From positions 124,001-188,000 of the forward strand of contig NZ_MLCF01000002.1 of the NCBI RefSeq assembly GCF_001879105.1: a stretch of 64,000 nt of DNA, read 5' to 3'. Under the pieces are notes generated by a model that did not search any database, was not told where the DNA came from, and saw only the letters and a program-made list of their open reading frames with translations. Of this stretch, positions 7,638-16,311 are shown piece by piece. The first letter of the stretch is position 1. The number at the start of each line of letters is the position of its first letter. The position numbers were made by a program, and so were the translations under genes. This DNA comes from Mangrovactinospora gilvigrisea. GTDB lineage: Bacteria > Actinomycetota > Actinomycetes > Streptomycetales > Streptomycetaceae.

Positions 7638-9656
7638 ATGAGGCACACGGAACGCATCGAACGGTGGCGCCAGGTGCTCGACGCCGAGAAGCACGGAGCA
7701 GACCTGGTCCGGGCGCTGGCGCCCTACGCCGGGCTGCCGCCTCGGGCCGCCGAAGGCGCCACCAAGGTGCTGCTCGGCGCCCTGCTGGAGGCCTTCGAGG
7801 AGCTGCCCGCCGATCCCGATCCCCGCACGGTCGAGGAGCGGCTCGGTCACCACGGGGACCAACCTCACGCCGACGAGGCGGATAACGGCGCGGCGGTCGG
7901 TGCGGGCCGGGTGCTGGGGGAGCGGATCGAGCAGCTGGCCGCCGCCCTGACGTCCGATCAGTTGAAGGAGTCGGCGACGGCCCTGGCGGTGCCGCGGAGT
8001 ATGGCCGAGCATCGGCTGCGCGCCCTGAGGCGCCGCGCGCAGCGCGAGACCGGCCCGGTCGTCTTCGGAAGCGTCGAGGACTGGCACCGCGACGAGCGGA
8101 TGCAGGACGCGGTGATCGAGGATCAGCTGAGTGCGGCGGCTGCGGCTAACCCGGGCACCTGGTCGCCACGTCAACGCGGCGCCGTGGCCGGGGCGGTGGC
8201 CGAGCAGCTGAAACGCGTTGCGGCCGTACTCGCCGAGACCTGCGCGTACCCGGTTCCGCCCGCTCTGTCCTGGCGTTCCGTCGGCAAGCGCGGCGGGCTG
8301 GAGGCCGACGTGAGGCTTCCGGGTGCGCTCGCCCCGGTAGGGGTCACCGCTACTCCCGACGAACGCGACGCCGGCGAGGAGCGGGGCGCGCTGCTGTTTC
8401 CCGGGCCCGATGCCGAGGCGGGGTGGCGGTGGCAGCTCGGCTGGCCGGTCGTCGGCCGCGGCCCGCAGTCCTACGACAGCGGCGGCGCCGCCTCCCCGGC
8501 GCACGCCCGCTTCCGTGCCGAACGCGCGGCCGCCGACCTCGCCGCGGCCGGCGGGCATGTCCGGGCCCTGATGGACGGCCGCCTGCTGGTCCCCCACCCG
8601 CGCACGGCGCCGCTCCCCGAGCAGCAGCTGCGGCACTTCGACCTGCCGGAGGTCCTCGAGCACGTCCTGGACATCTGGGGCGCCGACCCCTTGTGCTCCA
8701 CCGAACCGCTGCCGGCCCTCCCCCACCGCAGCACCGGCGGTGAGGGGTTGAGCATGGTGGCCTGGCTGGGCGAGGAGATGCTGCTGCCGCTGCCCGCCCC
8801 CGACGAACCGGAAAACCGGGCCCCGGTCGGTCCGGACTTGGTGGCGTTCTGGCGATCCCACGGCGCAGCCGTCACCGAGCCGGCCCGCATCTACCTGTCC
8901 GCGGCCGCCCAGGCCGACGCCGGCACCGCCTCGGTGGGGGTGCGGCACCGCGCCGGGATGCACGCGCTGTTCGCCGCGGCCGCCGGCGACCTCTCCTTCG
9001 AGCTGGCGCTGGAGGACGAGCTGGCCCCGCCCGAAAGCGGCGACTGGACGTCCCTGCTGGACGCCGACACCCTGACCCACCACCTGCAGCACCGCGCCCC
9101 CGGCCAATCCCCAGTGCCCGGCCTGACGCCGGGCCAACTGGCCGCAGTGCGCGCCCAGATCGGCCAAGCAGTAGCCGTGCTGGTCCACGACGGCTTCACC
9201 GCCTGGCACGGCAACGCCCGGCCGGAGGTGTTCCGGCCGCCTGCATTTTCCGCCGCACACCGCGACGCCGAGCGCCGCGCGCATGACGCCACCCGCGTCC
9301 CGGAGGTCCCGGACGCGGTCGTCGCCATCCGCGCCGACGCCGACCCGGAGCGCCGCGGCCCGCACGCGACCTTCTCCTACAAGGTCGAGTACGCCGCGCC
9401 CCCGCACATCCAGATGAGCGTCGGCGCCGACTGGGGCACCGCGGTGTGCCTGCCCGGCCGGCACCTGCTGGACGGCCGCCCCGTCCTGGCCATAAACGAC
9501 AGCGACCAGCAGGGCCGGCCGGTGCGGATCCAGACCATCGACGTCGTGGCCTACTTCGATGCGGGCATGCACGGCTGGCGGGCCTGGGCCGAGGACCGCA
9601 CCGCCACCGTCACCTGGAACAACGACCAGCCGGCCGTCACCCTCGACGAACCGTAG
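7638..9656 (+). CDS. Large protein of unknown function next to the NACHT gene
   Basis: The 672-residue protein shows no signal peptide, no clear transmembrane helix and no motif that I recognise. Its N-terminal 150 residues are helical (ERIERWRQVLDAEKHGADL, TKVLLGALLEAFEELP), the centre is mixed, and the last 150 residues look beta-rich (HATFSYKVEYAAPPHIQMSV, VRIQTIDVVAYFDAG, ATVTWNNDQPAVTL). The ATG at 7638 follows GAGGGCGGGG; an open frame extends upstream to 7569 without a ribosome site. It lies 126 bp after the NACHT gene on the same strand and may be co-transcribed with it. A long open frame on the opposite strand is an artefact of GC-rich codon use. Confidence 0.6.
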   Translation: MRHTERIERWRQVLDAEKHGADLVRALAPYAGLPPRAAEGATKVLLGALLEAFEELPADPDPRTVEERLGHHGDQPHADEADNGAAVGAGRVLGERIEQLAAALTSDQLKESATALAVPRSMAEHRLRALRRRAQRETGPVVFGSVEDWHRDERMQDAVIEDQLSAAAAANPGTWSPRQRGAVAGAVAEQLKRVAAVLAETCAYPVPPALSWRSVGKRGGLEADVRLPGALAPVGVTATPDERDAGEERGALLFPGPDAEAGWRWQLGWPVVGRGPQSYDSGGAASPAHARFRAERAAADLAAAGGHVRALMDGRLLVPHPRTAPLPEQQLRHFDLPEVLEHVLDIWGADPLCSTEPLPALPHRSTGGEGLSMVAWLGEEMLLPLPAPDEPENRAPVGPDLVAFWRSHGAAVTEPARIYLSAAAQADAGTASVGVRHRAGMHALFAAAAGDLSFELALEDELAPPESGDWTSLLDADTLTHHLQHRAPGQSPVPGLTPGQLAAVRAQIGQAVAVLVHDGFTAWHGNARPEVFRPPAFSAAHRDAERRAHDATRVPEVPDAVVAIRADADPERRGPHATFSYKVEYAAPPHIQMSVGADWGTAVCLPGRHLLDGRPVLAINDSDQQGRPVRIQTIDVVAYFDAGMHGWRAWAEDRTATVTWNNDQPAVTLDEP

Positions 9657-9813
9657 CCGCAGCAGCGCAGCCCCGGGGCGAGCACGCCAACCTGACGCGC
9701 GGGAAACCGACGCTGAGCACGAGCGGACAGCAGCCCCACGGCCCCAACCGCCTCTACCCGCCGCACACGCACCGGAGGTTGACCCGCTGCCGCCTCCGGG
9801 GCTTCGGTGACTC

Positions 9814-9835
9814 CTCCCCCTCAAATATAAGGGAG
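9814..9835 (-). other. Right-end hairpin / possible omega-RNA region of the TnpB element
   Basis: CTCCC at 9814-9818 pairs with GGGAG at 9831-9835 around an AT-rich loop (CCTCAAATATAA), just after the tnpB stop. IS200/IS605-group elements end in short subterminal hairpins, and the TnpB guide RNA usually overlaps the 3' end of tnpB and this end. The low GC content is unlike its surroundings. Confidence 0.4.
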
Positions 9836-9842
9836 CTTCTCG

Positions 9843-11087
9843 CTATGCCGGGTTGGCGACGCGACGGACCAGCCCGGCCCGTAGAACGTTGAGTGCCCCA
9901 ACGTGGTCGGCGTGCGCCTGGTGACCGCACGACACGCAGTGGAACTTCTCCTGTGTGGGCCGGTTCTCCGCCGAGACGTGCCCGCATTCGGGGCAGGTCC
10001 GGGAGGTGTTGCGGGGGTCCACGGCAATCACGTCTCGTCCGGCGCTTTCAGCCTTGGCGTGCAGGATCGTCAGGAACACCCCCCATCCGGCATCCGAAAT
10101 CGAGCGGTTCAGGCCCGTCTTCGCGGCGGCCCCGTTGCGCAGGAAGCCGCCCGGCCGTTCGGGGTCGGGCTTCGGCGCGACGGTGGTGACCATGTTGCAA
10201 ATCTTCAGGTCTTCGTGCGCGATGAAGTCGTGTTCCCGCACCAGTTCCAGCGCGGTCTTGTGTGCGTGGTCCAAGCGCTGGCGGCGGACCTTACCGTGCA
10301 GGTTGGCAACCTTTCGGACAGCCCGCTGGTGATTCGCGGTGCGCTTGTCGCGGCGGACGTGGGCAAACCGGGCGAGCTTGTGCTGTGCGGCTTGAAGCTT
10401 CGCGGCAGCCTTCCGGGCGTGACGCGGATTCTCCACATGCTCACCGTGTGATGTGGTGAGGAACGAGGCGATGCCCAGGTCGATGCCGACCACGGACCCC
10501 GTTGCGGGCAGCGGCTCGGGCTGGACCTGGTCAGCGGTCAGCACCACGTACCAGCGGCGCCCTTCGCGCTTGACGGACACGGTCTTGACCTTGCCGTCCA
10601 CGGGCCGGTGCTGGTTGACCTTGATGTGCCCCACGCCTTGGAGGCGGACACGGGTAACGGGGTCGTTGGGGGTGGAATCCCAGCGGCAGCCGTCGCCGTC
10701 CTTGGGGAACTCCACGGTGTCGAACCAGGTCACGCCCCGGTACCTGGGATAGCCGGGCTTCTCACCGGTTTTGGCGCGGCGGAAGAACGCGGCGAACGCC
10801 TTGTCGAGGCGGCGTAGCGTGGCCTGCTGTGAGCTGAAGGACCACCGCCCCTGACGCTCGGGGTCGAACGCCCGGATGTCCTTGAGCTGTGCGGACTGCT
10901 GCCCGTAGGTGATGCTCGTCTTCGAGGGGTGCCGGTAGGCGTCGCGGCGTTCCTGCAAGGCTCCGTTGTACAGCGAGCAGTGGTCGACGAGCATCGCCGT
11001 CAGTGCGGCGGCCTGGCCCACGGTGGGCCTGATGAGGAACTTGTACGCACGGATCACCCGGCCCACCCCCTTCCCGGTCCGCTTCAA
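9843..11087 (-). CDS. tnpB: Solo TnpB, RNA-guided nuclease of an IS1341-type element
   Basis: This protein of about 404-414 residues has all three RuvC carboxylates: Asp203 (GIDLGI), Glu292 (HEDLKI) and Asp394 (HADHVGALN), plus the zinc finger CPECGH...CVSCGH (Cys365, 368, 384, 387). The N-terminal HTH and wedge region is present (IRAYKFLIRPTVGQ). The listed TTG at 11087 is a weak start; GTG codons at 11066 or 11057, just before IRAYKF, fit family proteins better. No TnpA (Y1) transposase is found on either side, so the element is of the tnpB-only type. TnpB cuts DNA next to a transposon-specific motif using a guide RNA from the element's right end. All catalytic residues are intact, so activity is plausible. 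Confidence 0.9.
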   Translation of the reverse strand: MKRTGKGVGRVIRAYKFLIRPTVGQAAALTAMLVDHCSLYNGALQERRDAYRHPSKTSITYGQQSAQLKDIRAFDPERQGRWSFSSQQATLRRLDKAFAAFFRRAKTGEKPGYPRYRGVTWFDTVEFPKDGDGCRWDSTPNDPVTRVRLQGVGHIKVNQHRPVDGKVKTVSVKREGRRWYVVLTADQVQPEPLPATGSVVGIDLGIASFLTTSHGEHVENPRHARKAAAKLQAAQHKLARFAHVRRDKRTANHQRAVRKVANLHGKVRRQRLDHAHKTALELVREHDFIAHEDLKICNMVTTVAPKPDPERPGGFLRNGAAAKTGLNRSISDAGWGVFLTILHAKAESAGRDVIAVDPRNTSRTCPECGHVSAENRPTQEKFHCVSCGHQAHADHVGALNVLRAGLVRRVANPA

Positions 11088-11207
11088 CGACCATTCTACG
11101 TTTGGCGTATATCACCACGCTGGACCGTCGTCTTCGCCGGCCACGCCGGCGGAAGTTGAGTACGCGCGCTCACGCGCCGGCGGGCCGGCCCCGCCAGGGT
11201 GGAGGTC

Positions 11208-11633
11208 ATGAACCTGCTCGCCGTACCGCCGCTGCTGGGACCGCTCGCCTGGTGGGGCCTGATCCTGCTGCTGGTGTGGGAGGCGGCCCGGGTGCTCGCG
11301 GTGGGCTTCGCGGCGCTCGGCGCACCTGGGACCGGCACGTTCCCTTCCCTCCGGACCGCGGTTTTGTACTGGACGCTGCTGGTCGGACCGATCCCCGAGG
11401 CCCTGGCGCTCGCCGTGTACGGCGACCTCCACCAGGGGTGGATCCTGCTCGCAACCCAGATCCTGGCGATCATCGCCTCACCGATCGTGTGGTGGTACCT
11501 GGGTGGATGCATCACGACGGCGCGGGACGCTCTTTACCGGGCCAGGCATGGCGCCGCTGTGTCTGCGGCTGCTACCGGGTCGGGCTGGTCGACGATGACA
11601 GGGACCTCGCCCGGCAGATCACCTTCCCCGTGA
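11208..11633 (+). CDS. Multi-pass membrane protein of unknown function
   Basis: The 141-residue protein has three strongly hydrophobic segments: LAWWGLILLLVWEAARVLAV, LYWTLLVGPIPEALALAVYG and WILLATQILAIIASPIVWWY, and then a short polar tail. The ATG at 11208 follows GGTGGAGG. It starts 120 bp from the tnpB element on the opposite strand. No family is recognised; the neighbours suggest an island gene. Confidence 0.6.
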   Translation: MNLLAVPPLLGPLAWWGLILLLVWEAARVLAVGFAALGAPGTGTFPSLRTAVLYWTLLVGPIPEALALAVYGDLHQGWILLATQILAIIASPIVWWYLGGCITTARDALYRARHGAAVSAAATGSGWSTMTGTSPGRSPSP

Positions 11634-11714
11634 CCTGCGCGACGACGGGGCCTGGTGACCTCCACCGTAAGGCTCCAAGGTCTTATCGCGACGCATCTGA
11701 AGCCCGGGACGCCT

Positions 11715-11741
11715 TTGACTGCTGTCAGGACTGGCTACTCT
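11715..11741 (+). promoter_or_regulatory. Possible promoter of the GHKL-nuclease gene
   Basis: TTGACT (11715-11720) and TACTCT (11736-11741) are separated by 15 nt, slightly shorter than ideal. Initiation would fall near 11748, leaving about 10 nt before the GTG at 11758 or 50 nt before the ATG at 11797. Confidence 0.35.
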
Positions 11742-11757
11742 GACATGCAGTCAGCAA

Positions 11758-13839
11758 GTGGTGTCCAAGGGCACGAGGAGGCGGTACCTTTCGAGCATGC
11801 CTGGGGAGCACAGTGGTGGGGGTCCGGTTCCCGCGGAAACCGGGACGAGAGTGGTTAGTGCTGGCGTGCCGCATCAGACGAGCTCGCCTGCGGCCGAGTT
11901 CCGTTTGGAAGTCGGCGAGAGTAAAATCCGCAAGTTCCAGAAGAAGCCACAGGTGGCGGCCGTCGCCGAGCTCGTGTGGAACGGCCTGGATGCCAACGCC
12001 ACCCGGGTCGATGTGCACTTGAACCGCTCCGAGATGGGGGCCGTCACTGAGATCGTGGTTCGTGACAACGGGCACGGCATGACGGTGAAACATGCGCGCA
12101 CCGCATTCCACGACTACGGCACCACCTGGAAGGCCGACCGCACCCAGACCCACGACGAGGAGCGGATCCTCCACGGCCACAACGGCGAGGGCCGCCTCTA
12201 TGCACTGGCTCTGGGCGACACGTTCACCTGGCACTCCACGGCCACCGAGGGCGAAACTCTGGTGGGCGTCCGGATCCTGGGCAGCTTGGATCAACCTACG
12301 GTCTGGAGGGTGGAGGGCGCCGCACCCGAGGACGAGCAGCCTGGCACCACCGTCCGGATCGCTGTCCCGGAGAACAAGAACCTGCGTGGGCTGGAGGCCG
12401 AGGATGCGTCAGCCAACCTGACTGCCAAACTCGCGTTCTATCTGCGCGCCTATCCTCAGGTCCGTGTCACCTTCGACGGCAAGCCACTGGACCCCGACGA
12501 GATCCTCGCTTGCGATCCCGTTGACCTCGCCCTCGACCTACCTGACAGCTACGCAGACGACCAGCCGCAGCCGGTGGTTACGTTCGTGGAGTGGAGCCGC
12601 AGGCTCAGCGACCGAGCAATGCTCATCTGCAACGCGGACGGTCTGGCCCTCTACGCCTATGGCCAGGAGTGGTCCGACAGCATTGTCAGCTTCACGCCGT
12701 ACCTGCGATCCGCACGCTTCAACGCGCTGTCGACTGACGACCTGCACATGCTCCCGATGACAGAGGAGCCCCTGCTGGCGGCCGCAGAGAAAGCCATTCG
12801 CGCACACCTGGGGATGCGCAGCAGGCAGATCTCAGCCGAAGTCGTGCGCCAGTTGAAGAACGAAGGGCTCTACCCCTACCCCGACACTCCTGTCAGCGGT
12901 GCCCAAGCGGTCGAGCGCCAGACGTTCGACGTAGTGGTAACTGTCGCTCGTACGGCGCTACCCGAGAAGGGAACTCCGCGACGCCTGTCGGTCGACCTGA
13001 TTCGCAGTGCGCTGGAGAGCAATCCGGGGGATCTGCACGCCATCCTCGAGAAGGTCCTTGCGTTGGGCGAAGATGATCGACGGCACTTGAAGACGCTGCT
13101 GGACGGCACCAGCCTGCCGCACGTGATTGGCGCCGCCACCACCGTCACCAACCGCCTGGACTTCATCAACGGCCTTCGTAAAATCTTCGCTGACAAACTG
13201 CTCCGCAGCGAGCTGCGCGAGGTCGACCAGCTCCATCCGATGATCGCGAAGAATCTGTGGCTGTTCGGTGAGGACTGGAGCATGGCGAGCTGCGAGGTCG
13301 GACTCACCAACGTCCTCAAGGCCCACCTGGAGGACATGCTCGGACCGGACGCCGTCCTGGAGCACGAGCTCCACAAGGTGACAAAACCGAACGGGCGCGA
13401 CGGTCGGGTGGACATCCTGCTCTTTCGCAGCCGCCGTGACGATGCCTCAACCGAGAGGATCATCGTCGAGTTGAAGCGTCCGACGGTGAAGGTAGGGCGC
13501 AAGGAGCTCAAGCAGATCACGGACTATGCGCGGGCCATCGTCGAAGATCCACAGTACAAGGGTGTGGACTGCAAGTGGCGCTTCTACCTCGTCACCTACG
13601 AGTGGGCGGATGAGATCCGGCGAGACATCCGGCAGATGGGCAGGCCGGAAGGCCTTGCCGACGACCAGCCTGAGTACGAGGTCTGGGTCAAGAGCTGGGG
13701 TGAACTGCTCGGCGCTGCAGAGCAGAAGCTTCTGTTCTTCCAGAAGCAGCTGAACTACGAGGCAACCGATGAACGCGTCGTCCAGCATCTACGGGAAACC
13801 TACGCGCACTATTTGCCCGACTCACTCACAGAGGACTAG
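11758..13839 (+). CDS. GHKL-type ATPase fused to a PD-(D/E)XK nuclease, putative defence protein
   Basis: The protein has 693 residues from the GTG. The N-terminus carries the GHKL (gyrase/Hsp90/MutL-type) ATP site: N box ELVWNGLDANA (residues 71-81), DNGHGM (103-108) and HNGEGRLYAL. A middle region of about 300 residues follows. The C-terminus has a restriction-like nuclease core: Asp552 in GRVDILLF, then Glu571 and Lys573 in IIVELKRP, then a helix with KELKQITDYARAI. This pairing is seen in MORC/MutL-like systems that link ATP-driven clamping to DNA cleavage; an anti-phage role is inferred from the domains and the neighbourhood. The start is uncertain: GTG 11758 or ATG 11797 (AGGAGG lies 15 nt before the latter). 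Confidence 0.8.
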   Translation: MVSKGTRRRYLSSMPGEHSGGGPVPAETGTRVVSAGVPHQTSSPAAEFRLEVGESKIRKFQKKPQVAAVAELVWNGLDANATRVDVHLNRSEMGAVTEIVVRDNGHGMTVKHARTAFHDYGTTWKADRTQTHDEERILHGHNGEGRLYALALGDTFTWHSTATEGETLVGVRILGSLDQPTVWRVEGAAPEDEQPGTTVRIAVPENKNLRGLEAEDASANLTAKLAFYLRAYPQVRVTFDGKPLDPDEILACDPVDLALDLPDSYADDQPQPVVTFVEWSRRLSDRAMLICNADGLALYAYGQEWSDSIVSFTPYLRSARFNALSTDDLHMLPMTEEPLLAAAEKAIRAHLGMRSRQISAEVVRQLKNEGLYPYPDTPVSGAQAVERQTFDVVVTVARTALPEKGTPRRLSVDLIRSALESNPGDLHAILEKVLALGEDDRRHLKTLLDGTSLPHVIGAATTVTNRLDFINGLRKIFADKLLRSELREVDQLHPMIAKNLWLFGEDWSMASCEVGLTNVLKAHLEDMLGPDAVLEHELHKVTKPNGRDGRVDILLFRSRRDDASTERIIVELKRPTVKVGRKELKQITDYARAIVEDPQYKGVDCKWRFYLVTYEWADEIRRDIRQMGRPEGLADDQPEYEVWVKSWGELLGAAEQKLLFFQKQLNYEATDERVVQHLRETYAHYLPDSLTED

Positions 13840-14195
13840 GTTCTTCCCCAAGTTCGGCCGCCGTCACCGCGCCTGCTCCCGCCCGGCCGCCGGCCGCGCC
13901 GCGCTCGTGGCGCGACGACCGAGAAGGTAGTGCAGGACGGTGCGGATCTGCTGCTGCGGCCCGGCACCGGCCTGCGCCGTCTCGCCGGAATCCGATCGGT
14001 CTTTCTGAGCCTGCACAGTGATCAGGCGGGTGCGGAGCAGGTACCGGGTGGTGCGCTGCCGGGGTGCAGTGGAGGCCTGGTCCGCAGCCTCCTGCGCAGG
14101 GGCCGGTCCCCCGCTGACAAACCAGTGCAGTTCGGTGGTGTGCGCAGCTGGGAGTGGCTCTTCTCCGGGGAGAGCCTTCACCGACTGATGAGACG

Positions 14196-14731
14196 TCAGT
14201 CGGGATGATCGCCTCCGCCGTGGACGCGCCGGTACTCGGCGACAAGGTGATGCTGCCAATACGCCTCGAAGTCACCGTTCGCGACCACCGCCCGGAGCAT
14301 GAGCACGGCCTCGGCTCCCGGAACACCTCGAACCGGTGTTTACCAACCTGTCGGCCACCCAATGACGGCAGGCTCCCTCGATCACGCCAGTGGCGATCGG
14401 CCAACCGCCGACCAGGGCCTTGTCGTAGTGGAGGTAGTCAGCCTTGCTCCCCAGACACTGGCAGGTCCGATCGGCCGCAGACTCCTGATCGCCCGTCAGA
14501 CCGTGTTCGTCGGCCTCGGTTCGGATCTCGGCGACTGCCCCGAGGCAGTCACCAGCCAGGATGCGCGCCGCGAGGGCGGCGACCCAGTCCTCGGCGGCCG
14601 CATCGTCGGCCGCGTAAAGGCACCGGGCTGTCGCCCACAAGTACTCCAGCCACCCGCGCTCCACCAGCAGCTTCAGTTTCGAGCACAATCTGCGGATCGA
14701 GCTCGTCCTGGCGGTGCGGGATCAGCTGCAC
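14196..14731 (-). pseudogene. ISKra4-family transposase remnant
   Basis: Three frames hold pieces of the C-terminal part of an ISKra4 transposase: LKLLVERGWLEYLW and LGSKADYLHYDKALVGGW, IATGVIEGACRHWVADRL, and, in a different frame, [18 protein letters not shown] ending [13 protein letters not shown] and a stop at 14196. The N-terminal catalytic part is missing and at least two frameshifts are needed. It separates the defence island from the toxin remnant. Confidence 0.7.
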
Positions 14732-14811
14732 CTCGATCGGCGGGCCATCCGCTCGACCAGGGCCTGCCGGCGGGCCGCCGACTCCAACGGACGTGAGTCG
14801 AAACGCCAGAG

Positions 14812-15306
14812 TCAGGGTCCATCTTTACTAATCCGAAGCCGAATCAATTCGGCAATTCTGTCCGCCTGCCGCACAAGGTCGCCCTTCCCAATCCTCTTCA
14901 ACTCGACCGCTGTCGAGAGCCCAGATATAATATTCCTATGGCAAGCCAGCTCCCACCGAACGGCATGCTCATACCCATGCGGACGCCTTGATGCTTTCTG
15001 GGCTCGCTGCGCAGAATCATTTTGGAGCATGTCGCTAAACATCGAAATAATTTCCGCACTCACGGAATCTCTACGCGCCGCAGCGATATCCCACAGAAAA
15101 GGAATGGTGATCGACGTGGATTCGTCCACTCCCGTGGAATCACGGTAAATCAGCATTTGCAGGTCGTCGAGTGCGATCTTGGCTGTCTCCAGGTCGGACC
15201 AGGCCAATTTTCCAAGCAAGCCAGGAACTGCACTCGAATTTCCGTCCGCGCTAGACAGCGATCCCCAGGGGATTCGTGAGACATCACCGAGAATGCTACC
15301 CGCCAT
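14812..15306 (-). CDS. HEAT-like protein, possible immunity protein
   Basis: The 164-residue protein begins MAGSILGDVSRIPWGSL and continues with helical repeats (VPGLLGKLAWSDLETAKIAL, ITIPFLWDIAAARRDSVSAE). This pattern (small loop, VPxLL, DDLQ, then PFL) resembles actinobacterial HEAT-like proteins found beside polymorphic toxins. GC content is clearly lower than in the neighbours, which suggests transfer. It lies downstream of the toxin-tail remnant on the same strand, as immunity genes do. The function is inferred. Confidence 0.6.
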   Translation of the reverse strand: MAGSILGDVSRIPWGSLSSADGNSSAVPGLLGKLAWSDLETAKIALDDLQMLIYRDSTGVDESTSITIPFLWDIAAARRDSVSAEIISMFSDMLQNDSAQRAQKASRRPHGYEHAVRWELACHRNIISGLSTAVELKRIGKGDLVRQADRIAELIRLRISKDGP

Positions 15307-15476
15307 TTCCCCTCCGTACGCGCCGTGAGGATTATATCGTTGCAGTGATGATACTGCACAACCAATGCCGATTCAACCACTCAAGCGGTGCGACAGGCGC
15401 ATACTTCCTGCATCAAGTGCCATGGCCGGCCCCGAACGTACAGCCATTCGAGGCCGGATCAATCATCCGCCGAATC

Positions 15477-15725
15477 TCAACGAGCCTCGTCAGTAATCCT
15501 CCAGACCTTCATCATTGGCGTACACCATTCGTATCCCGGTATTATAAGCCTGTGGTCCACGTTATTAGGTCCGCGCACAAGCATCGCCAAACTTCTCCCT
15601 CCTCTAACCGTCTCGCCAGCTGCGAATGCCTGCTCGATACAGTCGATCTCGGCGCACCTACGCCTATGCATAACATCGGCACGATCCAGGACCCTGCGCC
15701 CGCCCGAGCCAGAGGGCGGCGCCAC
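15477..15725 (-). pseudogene. Polymorphic toxin tail remnant (deaminase-like)
   Basis: The segment reads DRADVMHRRRCAEIDCIEQA, then ETVRGGRSLAMLVRGPNNVD and EWCTPMMKVWRITDEAR before a stop at 15477. The CAEID motif followed by a later Cys resembles the YwqJ-like deaminase toxins (H/C-A-E and C-x-x-C zinc ligands), but the second cysteine pair is incomplete. No delivery domains precede it: upstream sequence belongs to another gene in another frame, so this is a C-terminal fragment joined by recombination near 15700. The downstream HEAT-like gene would be its immunity partner (inference). Confidence 0.4.
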
Positions 15726-15940
15726 CGGGGCAGATGGCCACGCACATGCGCCGCCAACCGCATCGCCCGGTCATCGGTGTGCGCGGCGGCCGCGATCCGC
15801 ACCAGCGGGTCCGGGTCATCCAGGCACGACCGCAGCACTCCCAGGCTGGAGACCAACGACCGGTGCAGCTCCGCACACACCCCGCACTCCGGGTCACCGA
15901 CCGAACCTGCACCACCCAGGTGCACCAGGGGCGCCATCAC
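15542..15940 (-). CDS. Small protein with a CxxC motif, 3' end probably replaced
   Basis: The first 70 residues are convincing (GDPECGVCAELHRSLVSSLG, LDDPDPLVRIAAAAHTDDRA, MRLAAHVRGHLPRW). After that the frame crosses the toxin remnant, so the true protein probably ended near 15720 before a rearrangement. The start is GTG 15940 or ATG 15937; either overlaps the TGA of the upstream Cys-rich gene, giving coupled translation. It is the third gene of a micro-operon opposite the GntR gene. Confidence 0.5.
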   Translation of the reverse strand: MMAPLVHLGGAGSVGDPECGVCAELHRSLVSSLGVLRSCLDDPDPLVRIAAAAHTDDRAMRLAAHVRGHLPRWRRPLARAGAGSWIVPMLCIGVGAPRSTVSSRHSQLARRLEEGEVWRCLCADLITWTTGL

Positions 15941-16311
15941 TCCGCTCCCCCGTCCCGCGTCTGCCGTCGATGGTCGGCGTCACGGCCCGTCAGATACGTC
16001 GGGGCCCGACCGGGCGGTGCCCAGTACAGTCTCCGGCCCTCCTCGTCCGGCAGCAGCGCCTTCCGGCACTCGCTGCAGCCCATGACGATGTAGCCGCCGC
16101 CCGAATCGGTCTCCACGCTCGCCACGGCCTCGACCGGTCCCGGTCGGCGGCACACGTCGCACACCCGATCTGCGCGACCGGAGGCGACACAGTCCGCGCA
16201 CGCGTGAGTGGCGCAGCCCGGCCCGGGCCGGTTCTCGATCCCGCCGACCGCTGTCACCAGGACATCAGCGGCGGCGCAGTACGAGCAGCTGCCCGGCGTC
16301 TGATCCGCCAT
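15937..16311 (-). CDS. Cys-rich protein with several CxxC pairs
   Basis: The 124-residue protein has CSYCAA near the start, CATHACADC, DRVCDVCRRPG and MGCSECRKALL, so it can bind two or more zinc ions. Its ATG (16309-16311) overlaps the TGA of the preceding small Cys-rich gene by one base. No family is recognised. Such proteins often act as adaptors or nucleic-acid-binding factors, but this is not shown. Confidence 0.65.
   Translation of the reverse strand: MADQTPGSCSYCAAADVLVTAVGGIENRPGPGCATHACADCVASGRADRVCDVCRRPGPVEAVASVETDSGGGYIVMGCSECRKALLPDEEGRRLYWAPPGRAPTYLTGRDADHRRQTRDGGAE

Noticed and set aside
6645-9824. A 1059-residue open frame on the minus strand across the NACHT and orphan genes
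   Set aside because: It lies opposite two convincing genes, has Val/Gly/Ala/Arg-rich low-complexity sequence and no domain; it is the expected antisense frame in GC-rich DNA.
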